From Ceratorhiza oryzae-sativae (taxonomy: Eukaryota; Basidiomycota; Agaricomycetes; Cantharellales; Ceratobasidiaceae): a DNA stretch of 64,000 nt. The stretch lies in NCBI GenBank assembly GCA_030998015.1, contig JARWMV010000008.1, positions 124,001-188,000 on the forward strand. Reading direction: 5' to 3'. Below, piece after piece: positions 34,308 through 45,930 of this stretch; within the stretch, counting starts at the first letter, position 1, and each line of letters begins with the position of its first letter. A program made the translations under genes and the position numbers. The notes beneath the pieces are model-generated. The model was given only the letters and a program-made list of their open reading frames with translations. It was not told the DNA's origin and ran no database searches.

Positions 34308-34929
34308 TACTAATAGTATAGCTATTGCCTGGGTATAAAAAATACAGAACTGAGATTAAAATCTATTAAAGAGGGAAATTTTAACATAAACTCGACGAAA
34401 TACCAACTGGCTTCTGCCCCTCTGCCGGCTGGCCGAATGGGAATCTGATGGCCGTTGTTATTGTATGCGCACGGAGCGCCAGAACCACACTTTCAATCTC
34501 CATGAATAGAAATTTTCGAGCGAGTTAGTATTTCAAAGAGCCAACATATCCCCGAAAGGCAGCCGTCCTTGGGCGATGGCCTCCCATTTCGGGCTTGCTT
34601 GTCCGGAGTCCGCTAGTCCATTCACACGAATTTCTATGATCGGACACTATCGACCACTTAGTGTCACCAGGTCTCGGTTTATCTATCAAGAACTGCGATT
34701 TTTTTTTTTTGAAGTATTGGGTTTCTCGGCAGCGTGGTGAACTGGGACAACCGTGGAATCGGTATGTTCGGTACGCGTTGACCGCTACCCGCGTGGATGT
34801 ACCAAGAATAATCATTCATGTAGCTTCATTACGCTTACTAGCATGTTCAAGGCGGGCAATCGGTAAGGGTGCCCATGAAGCCACCTTTGCTGAACCGGAT
34901 GTTCGATTAGGCAGGCGAGAGTTGGAGAG
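34308..34929. other. Intergenic, nothing recognised
   Basis: Lies between the transposon end and the promoter of the small secreted peptide gene. A T-run is present near 34690. No gene was seen. Confidence 0.45.
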
Positions 34930-34937
34930 TATAAAAA
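34930..34937 (+). promoter_or_regulatory. TATA box of the small secreted peptide gene
   Basis: TATAAAAA lies 87 bases before the ATG at 35017, in a short leader ending AAACATG. The same spacing is seen for the secreted-protein genes at 39765 and 44222 and the actin gene, which supports it. Confidence 0.6.
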
Positions 34938-35016
34938 GGTGGACAAGCCTGACGCAAAACTACATACACTCACTGGTAAACCCGAGTTACACTCTGCTCC
35001 TCACTAAGCAATAAAC

Positions 35017-35247
35017 ATGTACTTCTCTATTCGCTCTATCTCCATGGTCCTGTTTGTCGCATTTGCCGCAGTCTCTGCTACCCCCACGCCCGCTTCAGAA
35101 TCCGGTGAACTGGTTCGCCGTATCTGCACTTGTCATCGTTCGGGAGACGGTACATGGGTCTGCGTCGGGAGGGACTGCATCCCACCTGTAAGTGTAATGA
35201 GTATTCTATCATTCAATAGTTGTTAACTACGTCATTTTTAGCCTTAA
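35017..35247 (+). CDS. Small secreted cysteine peptide precursor, 58 residues
   Basis: Two exons, 35017-35187 and 35242-35247 (intron gtaagt...tttttag). The protein starts with a signal peptide (MVLFVAFAAVSA, cleavage likely near residue 21), a short acidic pro-segment (TPTPASESGELV) and a dibasic RR at residues 34-35, a standard Kex2 site. Cleavage would free a 23-residue peptide with four cysteines at its positions 2, 4, 14 and 19 and a C-terminal PPP. The paired cysteines suggest two disulphides. I do not recognise the family. A secreted signalling peptide, effector or antimicrobial peptide are all possible; none is shown. Without splicing the frame would run a few codons further, so the C-terminus depends on the intron. 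Confidence 0.65.
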
Positions 35248-36745
35248 ATCATGGGCTTAGTTAAACAGCCAGAATTTGGTGTATCTTGGGAACAGCATCG
35301 GATGCATCAAGTTACGGTTTTCATCTTCAATGCCGTACGACTGGCTTCCAAATAATATTTTCTGCGTGACATTCATGTGTGCCGAATAACATTACGGTGT
35401 GAGATAGGATTTTCGAGGCGTAGAGTGGAAGCTATGCCCCTTGCATAAGCCATATATTGCACGTTAAGACCGGATCCAGCCCAAGTAGAATACACAAGGT
35501 TTTATCCTCTATAGTAGCCCATATGCGCCCTTGCTCATACTAACCTCTAGCCGAAACGTTCAGACTTCCGGGATTCCCGTCGCCCTGTTCTCAACTCCCA
35601 AACATCTAGAGCATTCGTGCGTTCCACGGTTCTGCGGGATGTGTGACAGCGATTCATGATCTAGTCACACTTGGGACCCGTTTGTTCGAGAATTTTAGGC
35701 TGAGCGAATCGCGGCGATAATGAATAAACAAGCTCACACTCATGGGTAACTTTGGAGTAGTGTGTTCTGATTCGGGGTGACCATCATGGCCAGGATTTTC
35801 CCCATTAGAGTCAAGTCCAATTTGGGGGTTTGCGCTGATTCCCACTCAGGAGTGACCGTGGTTTGTGTATGTGCGTTTCATGTCTTGTTTGCAAGATCCT
35901 TGAGCCCGTCTTTAAGATTGTGCTTATGGAGAACAAAATCGGAGTCATTTAATGAGAACGCGAAGTTTGTTATTGAAATGTCGAATTTCCGGATAGCGCG
36001 GAGCCACAGAGTCAGCGATCGGTCGAAGTGCATATGCACGACATATGCAGAGCACCACTCAGTACGGCTCACTCGTATTCGTAGGGTATAAACAAGGGCT
36101 TTACGAGCCCTTCGTACTCCATTTATTCACTCTTGTCTCCACAATCTTTTGTAAACTTACTCTGTAATCACTATAATATAATAAAAAAGTGACCTAAGCG
36201 GTTCCTCAACCTTGGGAACTCCCACCACCCATTGACCCCGCTGTTGGGAGATCATTGAGGCTTTAAGGAAGGAGTCACTTTGCCCGCCCGAAAGAACCCG
36301 ATTAAACTACAAAAACCTTCAGCCGGCTCAATTAAAAATACTTGTCCTCGGACTGAAAATGCAAGTCCACGGGCTGGTAGGCCGCAACTCAAATGTTCGG
36401 AGGCTAAAATCTCCAATGCTCGTGGCTTGAACTTCGACCCTTCAATATCGGCGCAATCGGGATTTCTCAAGTAGGTGTGTGTGTATGTCACTCTGAGGCT
36501 TCGTAGATTGCCGTTAGAAAAGGTTTCGGATTTAGAGGGCCATGTGGTTCCTCGCTGGAGTGCTTCCGCCACGTTCTTTGATGGTATTATCGTGTGAAAA
36601 TCCTAATCGCTCGGAGGTATTCGTTGGATCATAGCCGGTGCGAAGGACAGTATCCTGGGATTCCTTTATAAGTTGGGTGTTGGTTCCAGGTCATCTGCCT
36701 TGTCCCTTCAATTTCTTTCACTGAACCAACTCAATAAATTGTGCA
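35248..36745. other. Intergenic, nothing recognised
   Basis: Short frames on both strands without recognisable domains. The last 80 bases (TTTATAAG at about 36664, then a CT-rich stretch) look like the promoter and leader of the second monooxygenase. Confidence 0.4.
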
Positions 36746-39192
36746 ATGGCAGGTACGCGAGCTGAGGTCGACGTCGCTATTATTGGTGCAGGGTGAGAGC
36801 GTGATGACATCCCTCTGTTAGAAACACTTATCGTTGTTTGTATGTCAGAGTTGGAGGCATTGCAACGGCTATTGCCCTCCAAAGCCAGTTGGGCTTCTAC
36901 AATTACACTGTACGAATAAGGTCGTTATTGAACCTCTCATATGTCGAACCAACAATTTAACAGATCTATGAGATGAGAGAAGATGTTGGGGGAACCTGGC
37001 TGGTGACGACATATTCTCCGCGTTAGCTCGGTATTCAACTAACTTGACGAATGATGCAGGAGAACAACTATCCGGGCTGCGCATGTGATGTGCCCGCGCA
37101 CTGGTATTCGTAAGTTGATCGCAATCAAATACACGAGTGTTGTTTAACAGTCTAACATTTATACAGGCTATCCACCGAGTTAAACCCCAATTGGTCTACC
37201 GCGTTTGTTGGATATGCAGAGATCAAAGAATACTGGAATAGTCTAGTTCATAAGCACAAGATCAGGTCGCATATCAAGTTCTTCCAGGAAATTCTTTCTG
37301 CAGTTTGGGATGAGCAAGATCAAGCGTATACGATCACGGTGCAAGATGTGCGTACCAAAGAAACCCGTCGAGTCAAGGCAAACGCCGTGGTCACCGCGGT
37401 CGGCGTGTTCCATAAGCCCAGGTATCCGGATATTCCAGGACGAGATCGATTCCAAGGAATATCCATGCATGCGCGGATGTGGGACCACAGCGTCGATTTT
37501 TCAAACAAAAAGGTCGCGGTGATTGGAAACGGTTGCTCTGCGTCAGTTATATAACCTTTTACTTTATATGCATTAAACAAGATTATCGTTAGGGCACAAA
37601 TTGTCCCGGCTCTTTCTGAAAATCCGACTACAAACATCATCAACTTTTGCAGGTTTGTATTCCAAGTTTCGTCAGTGGGTGCCCTGACCACTGTTCCTCT
37701 AGAACACCGTCGTGGTTCCGCGAGAGAGTAGGCGGTTTATTCAAATGTAGATTGCTTTTTAGTGACTATTTCCCCCTTCTTAGGTCCAGACCGTATTTTC
37801 AGAGAGGACAAAATGGATGTTCCGAAATGTGCCACTTTTTGGCAGGTTATTCCGAAACATGATTGCGACACAGGTATGTGAACCGCTATCGTTCTTATCG
37901 AGTATGCAGCGAGATATTTTATGTTATCCAGATGGATATATCTTATGTGGTTTGGAAAACCGGGCCATTGGGCTCATTTTTACGGCGCCGCGAGGAGAAA
38001 GTGAGTCTTCAAGTCCGATTAAATCATTGGGCATTTAAATCGATGCATGTATCAACCAGAAAGCGATCCAGTGGATCAAGACCACGGCTCCAGAGAAATA
38101 TCACGACAACCTCATACCGAAATATCGTAAGTGATGCCTCCCACCGCGTGAGTTTCTCTAACGCTGCCCCTCCTTAGCGTTGGGGTGCAAACGGGTGGTG
38201 GTAGATCCTGGATACCTTGCATGCCTCAAGCAACCGAATGTTGAACTGGAATTTGATTCTATCATGGAGATCACGGAGAAAGGAATTACCACTAAAACTG
38301 GTATGTTGGCAACCCCGTGACTTTGGGCTCGGTCTCTGAGATTCCCGACCCTTAGGCAAAATACACAATTTCGATATAATTTGTTATGCTACCGGCTTTG
38401 ACGTCGAAGGGTCATGCACTATCAACGTGACCGGTATTGGCGGAAAAACAATGGCGGAGTACTACAAGGAGGAAGGTGGACCCACGGCATATATGGGCAC
38501 AACCACGCCTGGTTTCCCGAACTGGTTCTCCTTATTTGGACCTAACACGACAACAGGTCCGACTCTAACTCTATCATAGCACGGGCTGGTCACTAAGTTT
38601 AATGTTGCCTTCGTAGGACACGCGTCGGTAATATACTCTGAGGAAGTTCAGGTACGATTCCAACGGGTTGCGACAGTGTTTAATGAGACCGACACCATCC
38701 CCAGATCAATTATGCGCTTCAACTTCTGAAGCCGATCATCCGAGGCAAAGCTCGAAGCTTCTCTCCCAAGACCTCAGCCACGCGGACATACAACGAGTGG
38801 ATCCAAGATGAGCTTAGTCGGACGGTCTGGACTAGCTGCTTCTCGTGGTACCATGCCGGTTAGCACCCGCTTCTCTCGTCAAATTAGGTTTCCTCTAATA
38901 AGTATATGATTACGTAGGGGCTAATACCAAGGGTCAGGGTAAACTAATCGCGCCTTGGCCCGGAACCCTAGGATACATGTGGTGGCTATTAAGGAAGCCC
39001 ATCTGGACAGACTATGAGACGATCGGGGGAGAAAAATGGCTGCGGCGACGCAAATATATGTCTGTATTCAAGACGATGTTAGAGCTTCTGGTTGCGGGAA
39101 GTGGGTTAGGAGTATGGCTGTTGATCAAAACGGGCCGATTCGATCATTTCAAGCGGCTCGCCGCCAAAAACATTGGGAGATTGATTAAATAA
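36746..39192 (+). CDS. Baeyer-Villiger-type flavin monooxygenase, second copy
   Basis: Paralog of the gene at 700-3100, same strand and essentially the same exon layout, with introns of about 45-80 bases. The N-terminus reads VDVAIIGAG, then after the first intron VGGIATAIALQSQLGF. YTIYEMREDVGGTWL joins to ENNYPGCACDVPAHWYS. The BVMO fingerprint is FQGISMHARMWD, followed by the second nucleotide loop VIGNGCSA. Later exons carry WMFRNVPLFG, MDISYVVWKTGPLG, DIICYATGFDVEGS, MGTTTPGFPNW and HASVIYSEEVQ. The last exon (from about 38918) ends at 39192 with a hydrophobic stretch and a basic tail. All junctions checked keep the frame, so the gene looks intact. Here the GGTW exon uses a GT donor, unlike the first copy. 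Substrate unknown. Confidence 0.87.
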
Positions 39193-39667
39193 GGATGGGT
39201 TTACAGGCTTGCTCGGTCGTTTCTGACAATTGTAACTTCAACACGTCACGAAGAATTCAATGCATGATCATCCCATTAGAGCGCAAGCATGCTACGTTAG
39301 TCCTTTTCATCCCAACCACGCACAGAAGCGGGTCCAGCCTAGATCAACAACGGGCTAGCTACCTAGCGGAATGCTGTGGGCACGCAAGAACAGGCTTCTG
39401 CCCGCTGGGAATCTATGCACGAAATGAAGTTTATTTGCAAGATCCCGCCGAGAAGCACCGAAGACAATCTTGGCATTCTTCTCGGCGCTTCGATGCCATC
39501 GGATGCGGGGGGCATTTCTATCATAGAGCGAGCGTATGCCCGATTTGGCATATCTTTTTTCATGGGAGATGAAACGCCGTGCGACTGTGATCACCCACCG
39601 GGGGATGCACCCGAAGTCTTGGACAGCCTCGTGAAACCTTTATCCATCCTGCTAGCTTGAATAAGTG
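39193..39667. other. Intergenic, nothing recognised
   Basis: Overlapping frames of 60-125 codons occur on both strands over 39355-39660, but none has a recognisable domain or supporting splice signals. Confidence 0.4.
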
Positions 39668-39675
39668 TATAAAAG
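39668..39675 (+). promoter_or_regulatory. TATA box of the Ala/Val-rich secreted protein gene
   Basis: TATAAAAG lies 97 bases upstream of the ATG at 39765. Confidence 0.6.
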
Positions 39676-39764
39676 CTAGGCTCCGTCTTGTACTCTCTCA
39701 TCAGCCACTTCTTCCCCACTCGTCGAAAAATCCACACTCCTTCCTAGTCGTTCATTTTCTGAAA

Positions 39765-40580
39765 ATGCAGACTTTCGCTCGCCTTTTCTCTATCGTCACT
39801 CTCCTTCTCTCTCTCGGCTTCATCGCTCACGCTTTGCCAACTCAGGCCAGGAGTGGAGCCCTCGCTGCCCGTGAGTACGGTGCGCCCGCCTCGTACGGCA
39901 GCTCGCCGTACGATAGTAACGACTATGGCTCGTCAACTCCTGATATGCTCAACCTGATGGTTCAGCTCGAAGCCAACATTCAAGGCCATGTTGCTGCTCT
40001 TGGTAATCTCTCATTTGTCCAGAATCATGTCGGTCAAGGGATTGACATGTCCTATTTTTAGGTGCGGCCGATAGCGTGGCCAATGCTCAAATCGCGGTGA
40101 ATGCTATAGTTGATGCGGTTAAAGTGGTCGTCACTGCTGGTGCCGCCGTTAGCGTCAAGCTCGACATCGCTGCCGACGTGGTGATCAAGATTGCTCAGCT
40201 TTATATCAACATTGTTGTTGTATGTGCCGGCCCATTGGAGTACCGGTGGCCGTTACTGATCCTATGTTTAGGCTATTGTCTCGGCTTGTGCCTCCTTGAC
40301 CGTCAAGCTGGGTCTCTCGTCTGCCTTAGCCTCATTGCTCAGCTCGATGTCTGCTTGCATCTCCTCGCTTTGACCCTCAACGTGTGCCTCCAAGGATTCC
40401 TCAAAGCTGCGATTGACATGTGAGGCTCGAAATCATCTTTGCTCGACCATCGTGCTCATAACTGCCTTTAGCTGCCTCAACCTTGACGTCAAGGTCTTCG
40501 CCGACCTCAAGCTCGGGTTTACCCTTGTCGTCACCCTCCTGAAGCTCGTGGCCAAGGTCAAGGCCGTGGTTGCCCTTTAA
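39765..40580 (+). CDS. Secreted Ala/Val-rich amphipathic protein (paralog A)
   Basis: Starts with a signal peptide (FSIVTLLLSLGFIAHALPTQ), a short pro-region with a Gly/Ser/Tyr-rich linker, then a long stretch of Ala/Val/Ile-rich helices with regularly placed Lys, Asp and Cys. Exons are 39765-40002, 40062-40219, 40272 to about 40419 and 40472-40580. The third exon has a problem. Its start (AIVSACASLTVKLGL) and its end (IAQLDVCLHLLALTLNVCLQ) both match paralog B (43473-44222) but lie in different frames, with the break near 40311-40320. Either one base is missing, or a 41-base segment (40302-40342, gtcaag...ctcag) is spliced out, which restores a 203-residue protein. Function is unknown; the helices could insert in or coat membranes. 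Confidence 0.68.
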
Positions 40581-41137
40581 ATGGTGTTTCTCGGAGGATA
40601 GACTATAATATCTTTAGAGGGGTCTACATACGTACTAGATTGTCTAATTTTGCTTGGGTTATTCTTTGTTAGTCTTATTTGGGAATAGAGAGTCGTGCGT
40701 TTCCATTTTTTTTTTTCTGGCTCCGGCCGGCCACATCTATTATGTCGTACAAGACCAGTTGGTTATAGCTGCAGCTGGTTCGGTGGGCTACCAAACAATG
40801 CTGTTTTGTGTAATACGAGATACATTTTACTTAGATTGCTACAGACCACCACGGCCCGCAGATGATGCCCAATCGTACGTGACTGCATCGAGAGGGGTGC
40901 ATGCGAGAATGCAGCGCATACAATGTTGTAATTGGTCACGTGTTCGTAGCCGAGCTGACATCATCCGGGGCGCCTGGACGGGCTTCTCCATCCACCACAG
41001 CCACGCTGGGTTTTCGAATAGAAACGGCCCAGGCGCAGTCTCTACCGGTCGCATGTGGATTCATCCACCACCTCTTGGCGCGCCTTGTCTGTGTTGGTCG
41101 GAGACTGCGCTCGCTGCGTACACTGCCCGGACCTTTC
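40581..41137. other. Intergenic, upstream of actin
   Basis: No gene supported. Contains a T-run near 40710 and the proximal promoter of the actin gene. Confidence 0.45.
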
Positions 41138-41145
41138 TATAAATA
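41138..41145 (+). promoter_or_regulatory. TATA box of the actin gene
   Basis: TATAAATA lies 98 bases upstream of the ATG at 41236. Confidence 0.55.
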
Positions 41146-41235
41146 ATGGGGATTCGAGATCTCATATCCACATCTTCCGACCACTCTCAAACTTCTGGGT
41201 TCAGTGCAATCCTATTATAACTGATTTATCTCAAA

Positions 41236-42691
41236 ATGGAAGAGGAGATTGCTGCCGTCGTACGTGTTCCCGCTCATCGCTTGCTGGTTGAAACAGACGT
41301 TGGTTCCTATTACTAGGTTATTGACAATGGCTCGGGCATGTGTAAAGCTGGTTGTAAGTCTGTGCCTGAAATGAGGTTTTGCCATTCATTGAGTATCGGA
41401 CTCTCTTAGTTGCTGGCGATGATGCCCCACGCGCCGTCTTCCCGTGCGTTCTTCTCTGCTTTATACAAGCATAACCGTCCAACTTTTATCTAGTTCTATT
41501 GTTGGTCGCCCGCGTCATCAAGGAGTTATGGTTGGGATGCGAGAAAAAGACTCCTACATTGGGTACGCGCCCCGCTTTCCGTTTGACGGAGGTATTAACT
41601 TGCTCAAGTGACGAGGCTCAGTCCAAGCGTGGTATCCTCAGCCTCAAGTATCCTATCGAACACGGCATTGTCACCAACTGGGATGACATGGAGAAGATAT
41701 GGCACCACACCTTCTACAACGAGCTTCGTGTCGCCCCCGAGGAGCATCCTATCCTCCTTACCGAAGCACCCCTTAATCCCAAGGCCAACCGCGAAAAGAT
41801 GACCCAAATCATGTTTGAAACCTTCAATGTGCCCGCGTTCTATGTCAACGTCCAAGCGGTGCTCTCTCTCTACGCTTCTGGTCGTACTACAGGTATCGTT
41901 CTCGATTCGGGTGACGGCGTGAGCCATGTCGTCCCAATTTACGAAGGCTTTGCGCTCCCTCATGCTATCCTTCGTCTCGATCTGGCCGGACGTGATTTGA
42001 CCGAGTATCTCGTCAAGCTACTGGCCGAACGTGGATATTCGTTCACCACTTCTGCCGAGCACGAGGTCGTCCGTGACATCAAGGAGAAACTATGCTACGT
42101 CGCACTCGACTTTGAACATGATTTACAGATCGCGGCCCAGAGTTCCCAGATCGAAAAGAACTACGAACTTCCAGACGGACAGGTGATCACCATTGGTAAT
42201 GAGCGGTTCCGAGCCCCTGAGGCGTTGTTCCAGCCTTCGTTTATCGGCAAAGAAAGCGCTGGCATTCACGAAATGACATTCAACTCGATCACAAAGTGCG
42301 ATTTCGACATCCGTCGCGACTTGTATGGTAATGTCGTCCTATCTGGCGGAACGACCATGTACCCGGGTATTGCGGATCGTATGCAAAAGGAGCTCATATC
42401 ATTGTCACCTGCCAGCATGAAGGTGAAGATTGTTGCCCCGCCCGAGCGCAAGTATTCAGTCTGGATCGGAGGTTCGATTCTTGGTGGGTACAACTTTCTA
42501 TCGAACCTGGTATATAACCGACATCTAATGCTTGGCTGGGATTTCTAGCCTCATTGTCAACGTTCCAAAACCTCTGGTGCTCGAAGCAGGAATACGACGA
42601 GGCTGGTCCTGGAATTGTCCATCGGAGTAAGTGAAGTCCGTCTGCCTATTTCAGAGCTGCCCCTGATGAACTGCCTGCAGAGTGCTTCTAA
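41236..42691 (+). CDS. Actin, divergent paralog, 375 residues
   Basis: Seven exons, 41236-41259, 41317-41353, 41410-41443, 41494-41562, 41609-42483, 42549-42626 and 42681-42691, sum to 1128 bases, exactly the 375 residues of conventional actin. Landmarks are [40 protein letters not shown], the phosphate loops, [17 protein letters not shown], the [12 protein letters not shown] segment and the end [20 protein letters not shown]. Conventional fungal actins are nearly identical to one another, so the changes here stand out. They include MREKDSYIG for [21 protein letters not shown] for NAPAFYVSIQAV, GVSHVVP for GVTHTVP, and a variable stretch around [20 protein letters not shown]. This is probably a second, specialised actin gene, while the main one lies elsewhere. 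Nucleotide-binding residues look kept. Confidence 0.93.
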
Positions 42692-43472
42692 GTGTGGTGC
42701 GTGGCCATGGCGTGTGCCCAGGCATATCTTATCCTTGGTGACGTGGTCTCTGTACATCAATTTATTGTGTTTTGAGCCTCCTAATGATCAGTGAATAACT
42801 ATGCCCATCGAGTTCATGACGTGAAACCTGTTTCATTATAATTCACCTGGCTTGTAGAGCACCCACGCCGCTGAGACGTTTGCTGTTCGAGGACGCATTC
42901 TAAGGAGCGAGAACTGCTACGCGTCGACGATCCGCGCAGATACTCTTTTCATTTTGACCAAGTTCTATGATCCCGGCAAAGCCCCGGCCATTTACCGCGA
43001 TGGCGACTCTGTACCAAATTGAGGATACGTACCTCGGGTGGTAATGCTGCACAAAGCTTGTGCTATTTTTATTTGGTCGACCAAGGCAGTCGTATCCGAA
43101 ACTCGCCAGGAACGATCGAAGAAGACCAATGCAATGCGATTGATTCAAGATGTAGGGGACAAAGAGAGTGATACGCCAAGTAAATCGCTTCAGCGGCCAC
43201 CATTAAGACCCCCCCCACCCTCAGCGTCGAGCAAAGCTATCCAGTTAGCAAACAGGAAGGCGCTAGGTGAGCAGGGGCACTAAGGCTCCGTTGGAAGATT
43301 CCCCAACTCTTAGCATCACACGACTTCTCCAGAGAATACGCTTTTAAAGGCTATTTGTAGGCTCACGCCTAGTGTTGAGTATAGAGAACAAGTATGTGAC
43401 TCATATAGTCTATGATAAACCCCAATATCTGAAATCTAAAACAACCCGGTTATATCACCCAACAACATTCCC
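42692..43472. other. Intergenic, nothing recognised
   Basis: 3' flanks of the convergent actin and Ala/Val-rich genes. Short frames only. Confidence 0.45.
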
Positions 43473-44222
43473 TTAGACCGAAATTCCAACAAGCCCAAGG
43501 ACGTTGATGCACAGACCGAGGTTTAGCTTGAGGATAGCCTGGATGTCGACCTGAACAAGACTACGGACATGTCAGATTCAGAAAACCAAAGTTCGAAACA
43601 GCCCATAAATGCACTTACGCGTTCACAAGGAGTCCAACAAAGCCCTCGATGCAGACACCAAGGTTGACAAGCAGGCACCGAATGGCAATATCCAGCTGAG
43701 CGCAGATGCTGACAACAACGGCAAGGCCAAGCTTGACCGAGACACTCAAGCAGGCTTGGACGATAGCCTGGTACGAACGGTTAGGTTTCCAAGTGGGAAA
43801 TGCATCATCACAAGACTTACGGAGATGATAGCAGCAATCTTGAGAACGATCTCTGCTTGGACCGAGGCATCCAGATCAAGTTTGACACCGATCGCAGCCA
43901 CAGCCTCGGCAGCAACCTTGATGTCAGCCACGATATCGACGATCGCGGCACGAGCCTCGACTTCGGTGGCAGCTTGTGCTAAAGGAAACATAGCATTCAG
44001 ATTGGTGATTCAACCTGAGCAAATAGAGAATGACTGACCCAGTACGGAGACATGAGTCTTGACACTGATCTCCAAGGCCGCGCATGCATCGACCAAAGCG
44101 TTGACGTTGCGAGTCGTGAGCTCCCCTGACCCGGGATTCACGGGAGTGGGCAGAGCGCAAGTCAACAAGCCAAGAGAAAACACAAACAGGAAGAAGCTGG
44201 TGAGACGAGTGAACGCGAGCAT
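43473..44222 (-). CDS. Secreted Ala/Val-rich amphipathic protein (paralog B)
   Basis: Paralog of the gene at 39765-40580, on the opposite strand beyond actin. Starts at 44222 with a signal peptide (FFLFVFSLGLLTCALPTP), then a Cys-containing segment (LVDACAALEISVKTHVSVLG). After an intron comes an Ala/Val/Ile-rich helical part (ATEVEARAAIVDIVADIKVA...). Another intron leads to AIVQACLSVSVKLGLAVVVS, then CAQLDIAIRCLLVNLGVCIE, and a last exon ends ILKLNLGLCINVLGLVGISV at 43473. Unlike paralog A, the frame is intact through the third exon, which makes this copy the better guide. Function unknown; small secreted, cysteine-spaced, strongly hydrophobic proteins of this sort occur in plant-associated fungi. 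Confidence 0.72.
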
Positions 44223-44316
44223 GGTGATAGAGTGTGAAAGAGAGTGTGGTGGATGTGAGTGAGCGACTGTGAGAGAAGGTGTGAGTTGATGGCGAACACC
44301 GACTGCCGCCTAGCAT

Positions 44317-44324
44317 ATTTTATA
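44317..44324 (-). promoter_or_regulatory. TATA box of paralog B
   Basis: Reads TATAAAAT on the minus strand, 95 bases upstream of the ATG at 44222, the same spacing as in paralog A. Confidence 0.55.
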
Positions 44325-45859
44325 GTTCTATGTGAGCGCTGAAGAAGCGGTCGACGTGGATTGCTCTTGGGCTGAAACGACTCGAGTCTTCTTTTCCTTT
44401 ACCGGCGTTGAGGTTCTGGCTCGGTTTACAGAATAGAAGAATTATGCTCGGGTGATAGATTGCATGGGGCCCCCGGCTAAGAAGCTCGATCAAGGATCCC
44501 ATGTATGGGCCAAACCTAGATCCTGGACCAGTCTTCGGGCTCGTGCCACCGGATATCATTCGTGGACGTAGATGGAGATCTTCCACGCTTTCTTGACACC
44601 TAGGGTATAAATCCGCCGTAGAATGATTTTCAATGTAAGGAGGGGACTACCACATCATCCCCTGGCATGATCAACCTAGGAAGAAAATTGGCGCAAAACT
44701 GCTTATCTCCCGAGTGCAAGCGAAGGATTAGCCAAGGTCTCCTGAAGACTTAAAGCGTCGAGTGTATACGATTCACATGATCCCTCGGAATGTTTCATAT
44801 GAGGAATCGACTGAAACACTGTCTCAGCATCCACGATCGCTCAATTGGCAAAGGAAATGGTCAGAGTCTGATCGAGGGCTGGTTTCATGCTTCTGCAACA
44901 GGGTTTCGAACGCTAGTCAACTTAATGAGGAAGCCAACACCTGCCATTTAACTATCACACCGCGCTTCTGTCAACAGAGTTTAGTGGTAGGTTTAGTAGG
45001 GTTTCATAATCTGCTCTGCTTCCAAGGGGGCCAGGCATTGAACATCAATGCAACACCCCCGCCGGACCCTGTGTCCATGGAACAGCCTTGAGGAGCTTGC
45101 AACACACCATCTCATAAAATGTTATGCTTCAAAATGCAATAGAAATACAAGCAGTGTGAGAAAGCCCGTTGGTAACTGTGTTTTGCATGGTCGCATTCAT
45201 CACCTCCTGAGTTCGGGTGTGCATCCTGCGCGCCATTGGTCACAGAGTCTATGGAGTGCATTGGTTTGGGCCATTCCGGAGACCCATGTTGGTGGTGCGA
45301 AGGCTATTTCTATAAATGGTAGTTTTTCGGTTTTTATGAATGGTGTAATTCGAATTCAACGCATGGTTTCGCGCGGAAAACCATGGCTTGAATATATGCG
45401 TCACCACTCGCTGCCTTATTCTTTATCCACACTCTTCTTGGGCAAAAATCCCCCTTGACGAAAATGGTATTAATAGGATGCGCAAAGCTTTCCTCAAACC
45501 GGAGTCCGCATGCGTGTTCCGGGGTACAGCATCCGATAAATACCGTTAGTAACACCAACTCTCAAATGGACAAATAGATCCCTGAGCAAAAAGGCAGAAA
45601 AAGAAAGAGGTTCAATACAAGTTCAAAAATCTGTAATGATTCATTGATTTTTAGAGGCTCAAGCCAAAAAGAGTGTGGCGTCACAAGAGCTGCGACCAAA
45701 AACTCAGTCCAAGGCAAAAAGGGGCGTGGGACGAGAGAACAGACCAAAACAGACAGAACCACCAATCATAGAATCGAACTCAAAAAGAATACCCATCAAT
45801 AAACCAACCCCTGCTCTCCCTCTTCCCTATCCCTCTCTTCCCTTCAGTAGCGTCTGCCT
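44325..45859. other. Intergenic, nothing recognised
   Basis: Many short frames on both strands, none convincing. An imperfect hairpin (GCATGGTTT against AAACCATGGC) lies around 45360-45385. The region 45795-45860 is CT-rich. Confidence 0.4.
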
Positions 45860-45930
45860 TTACGCTTTGGCGGCGCTAGTATCTTCTCCAATCGCCGCCG
45901 CGCCTTCTCTTCCTTCCTTAACTTGTTCGC

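Noticed and set aside
45355..45390. Imperfect hairpin GCATGGTTT/AAACCATGGC
   Set aside because: Short, single, and without flanking duplication or a nearby gene end; not enough to call a terminator or element.
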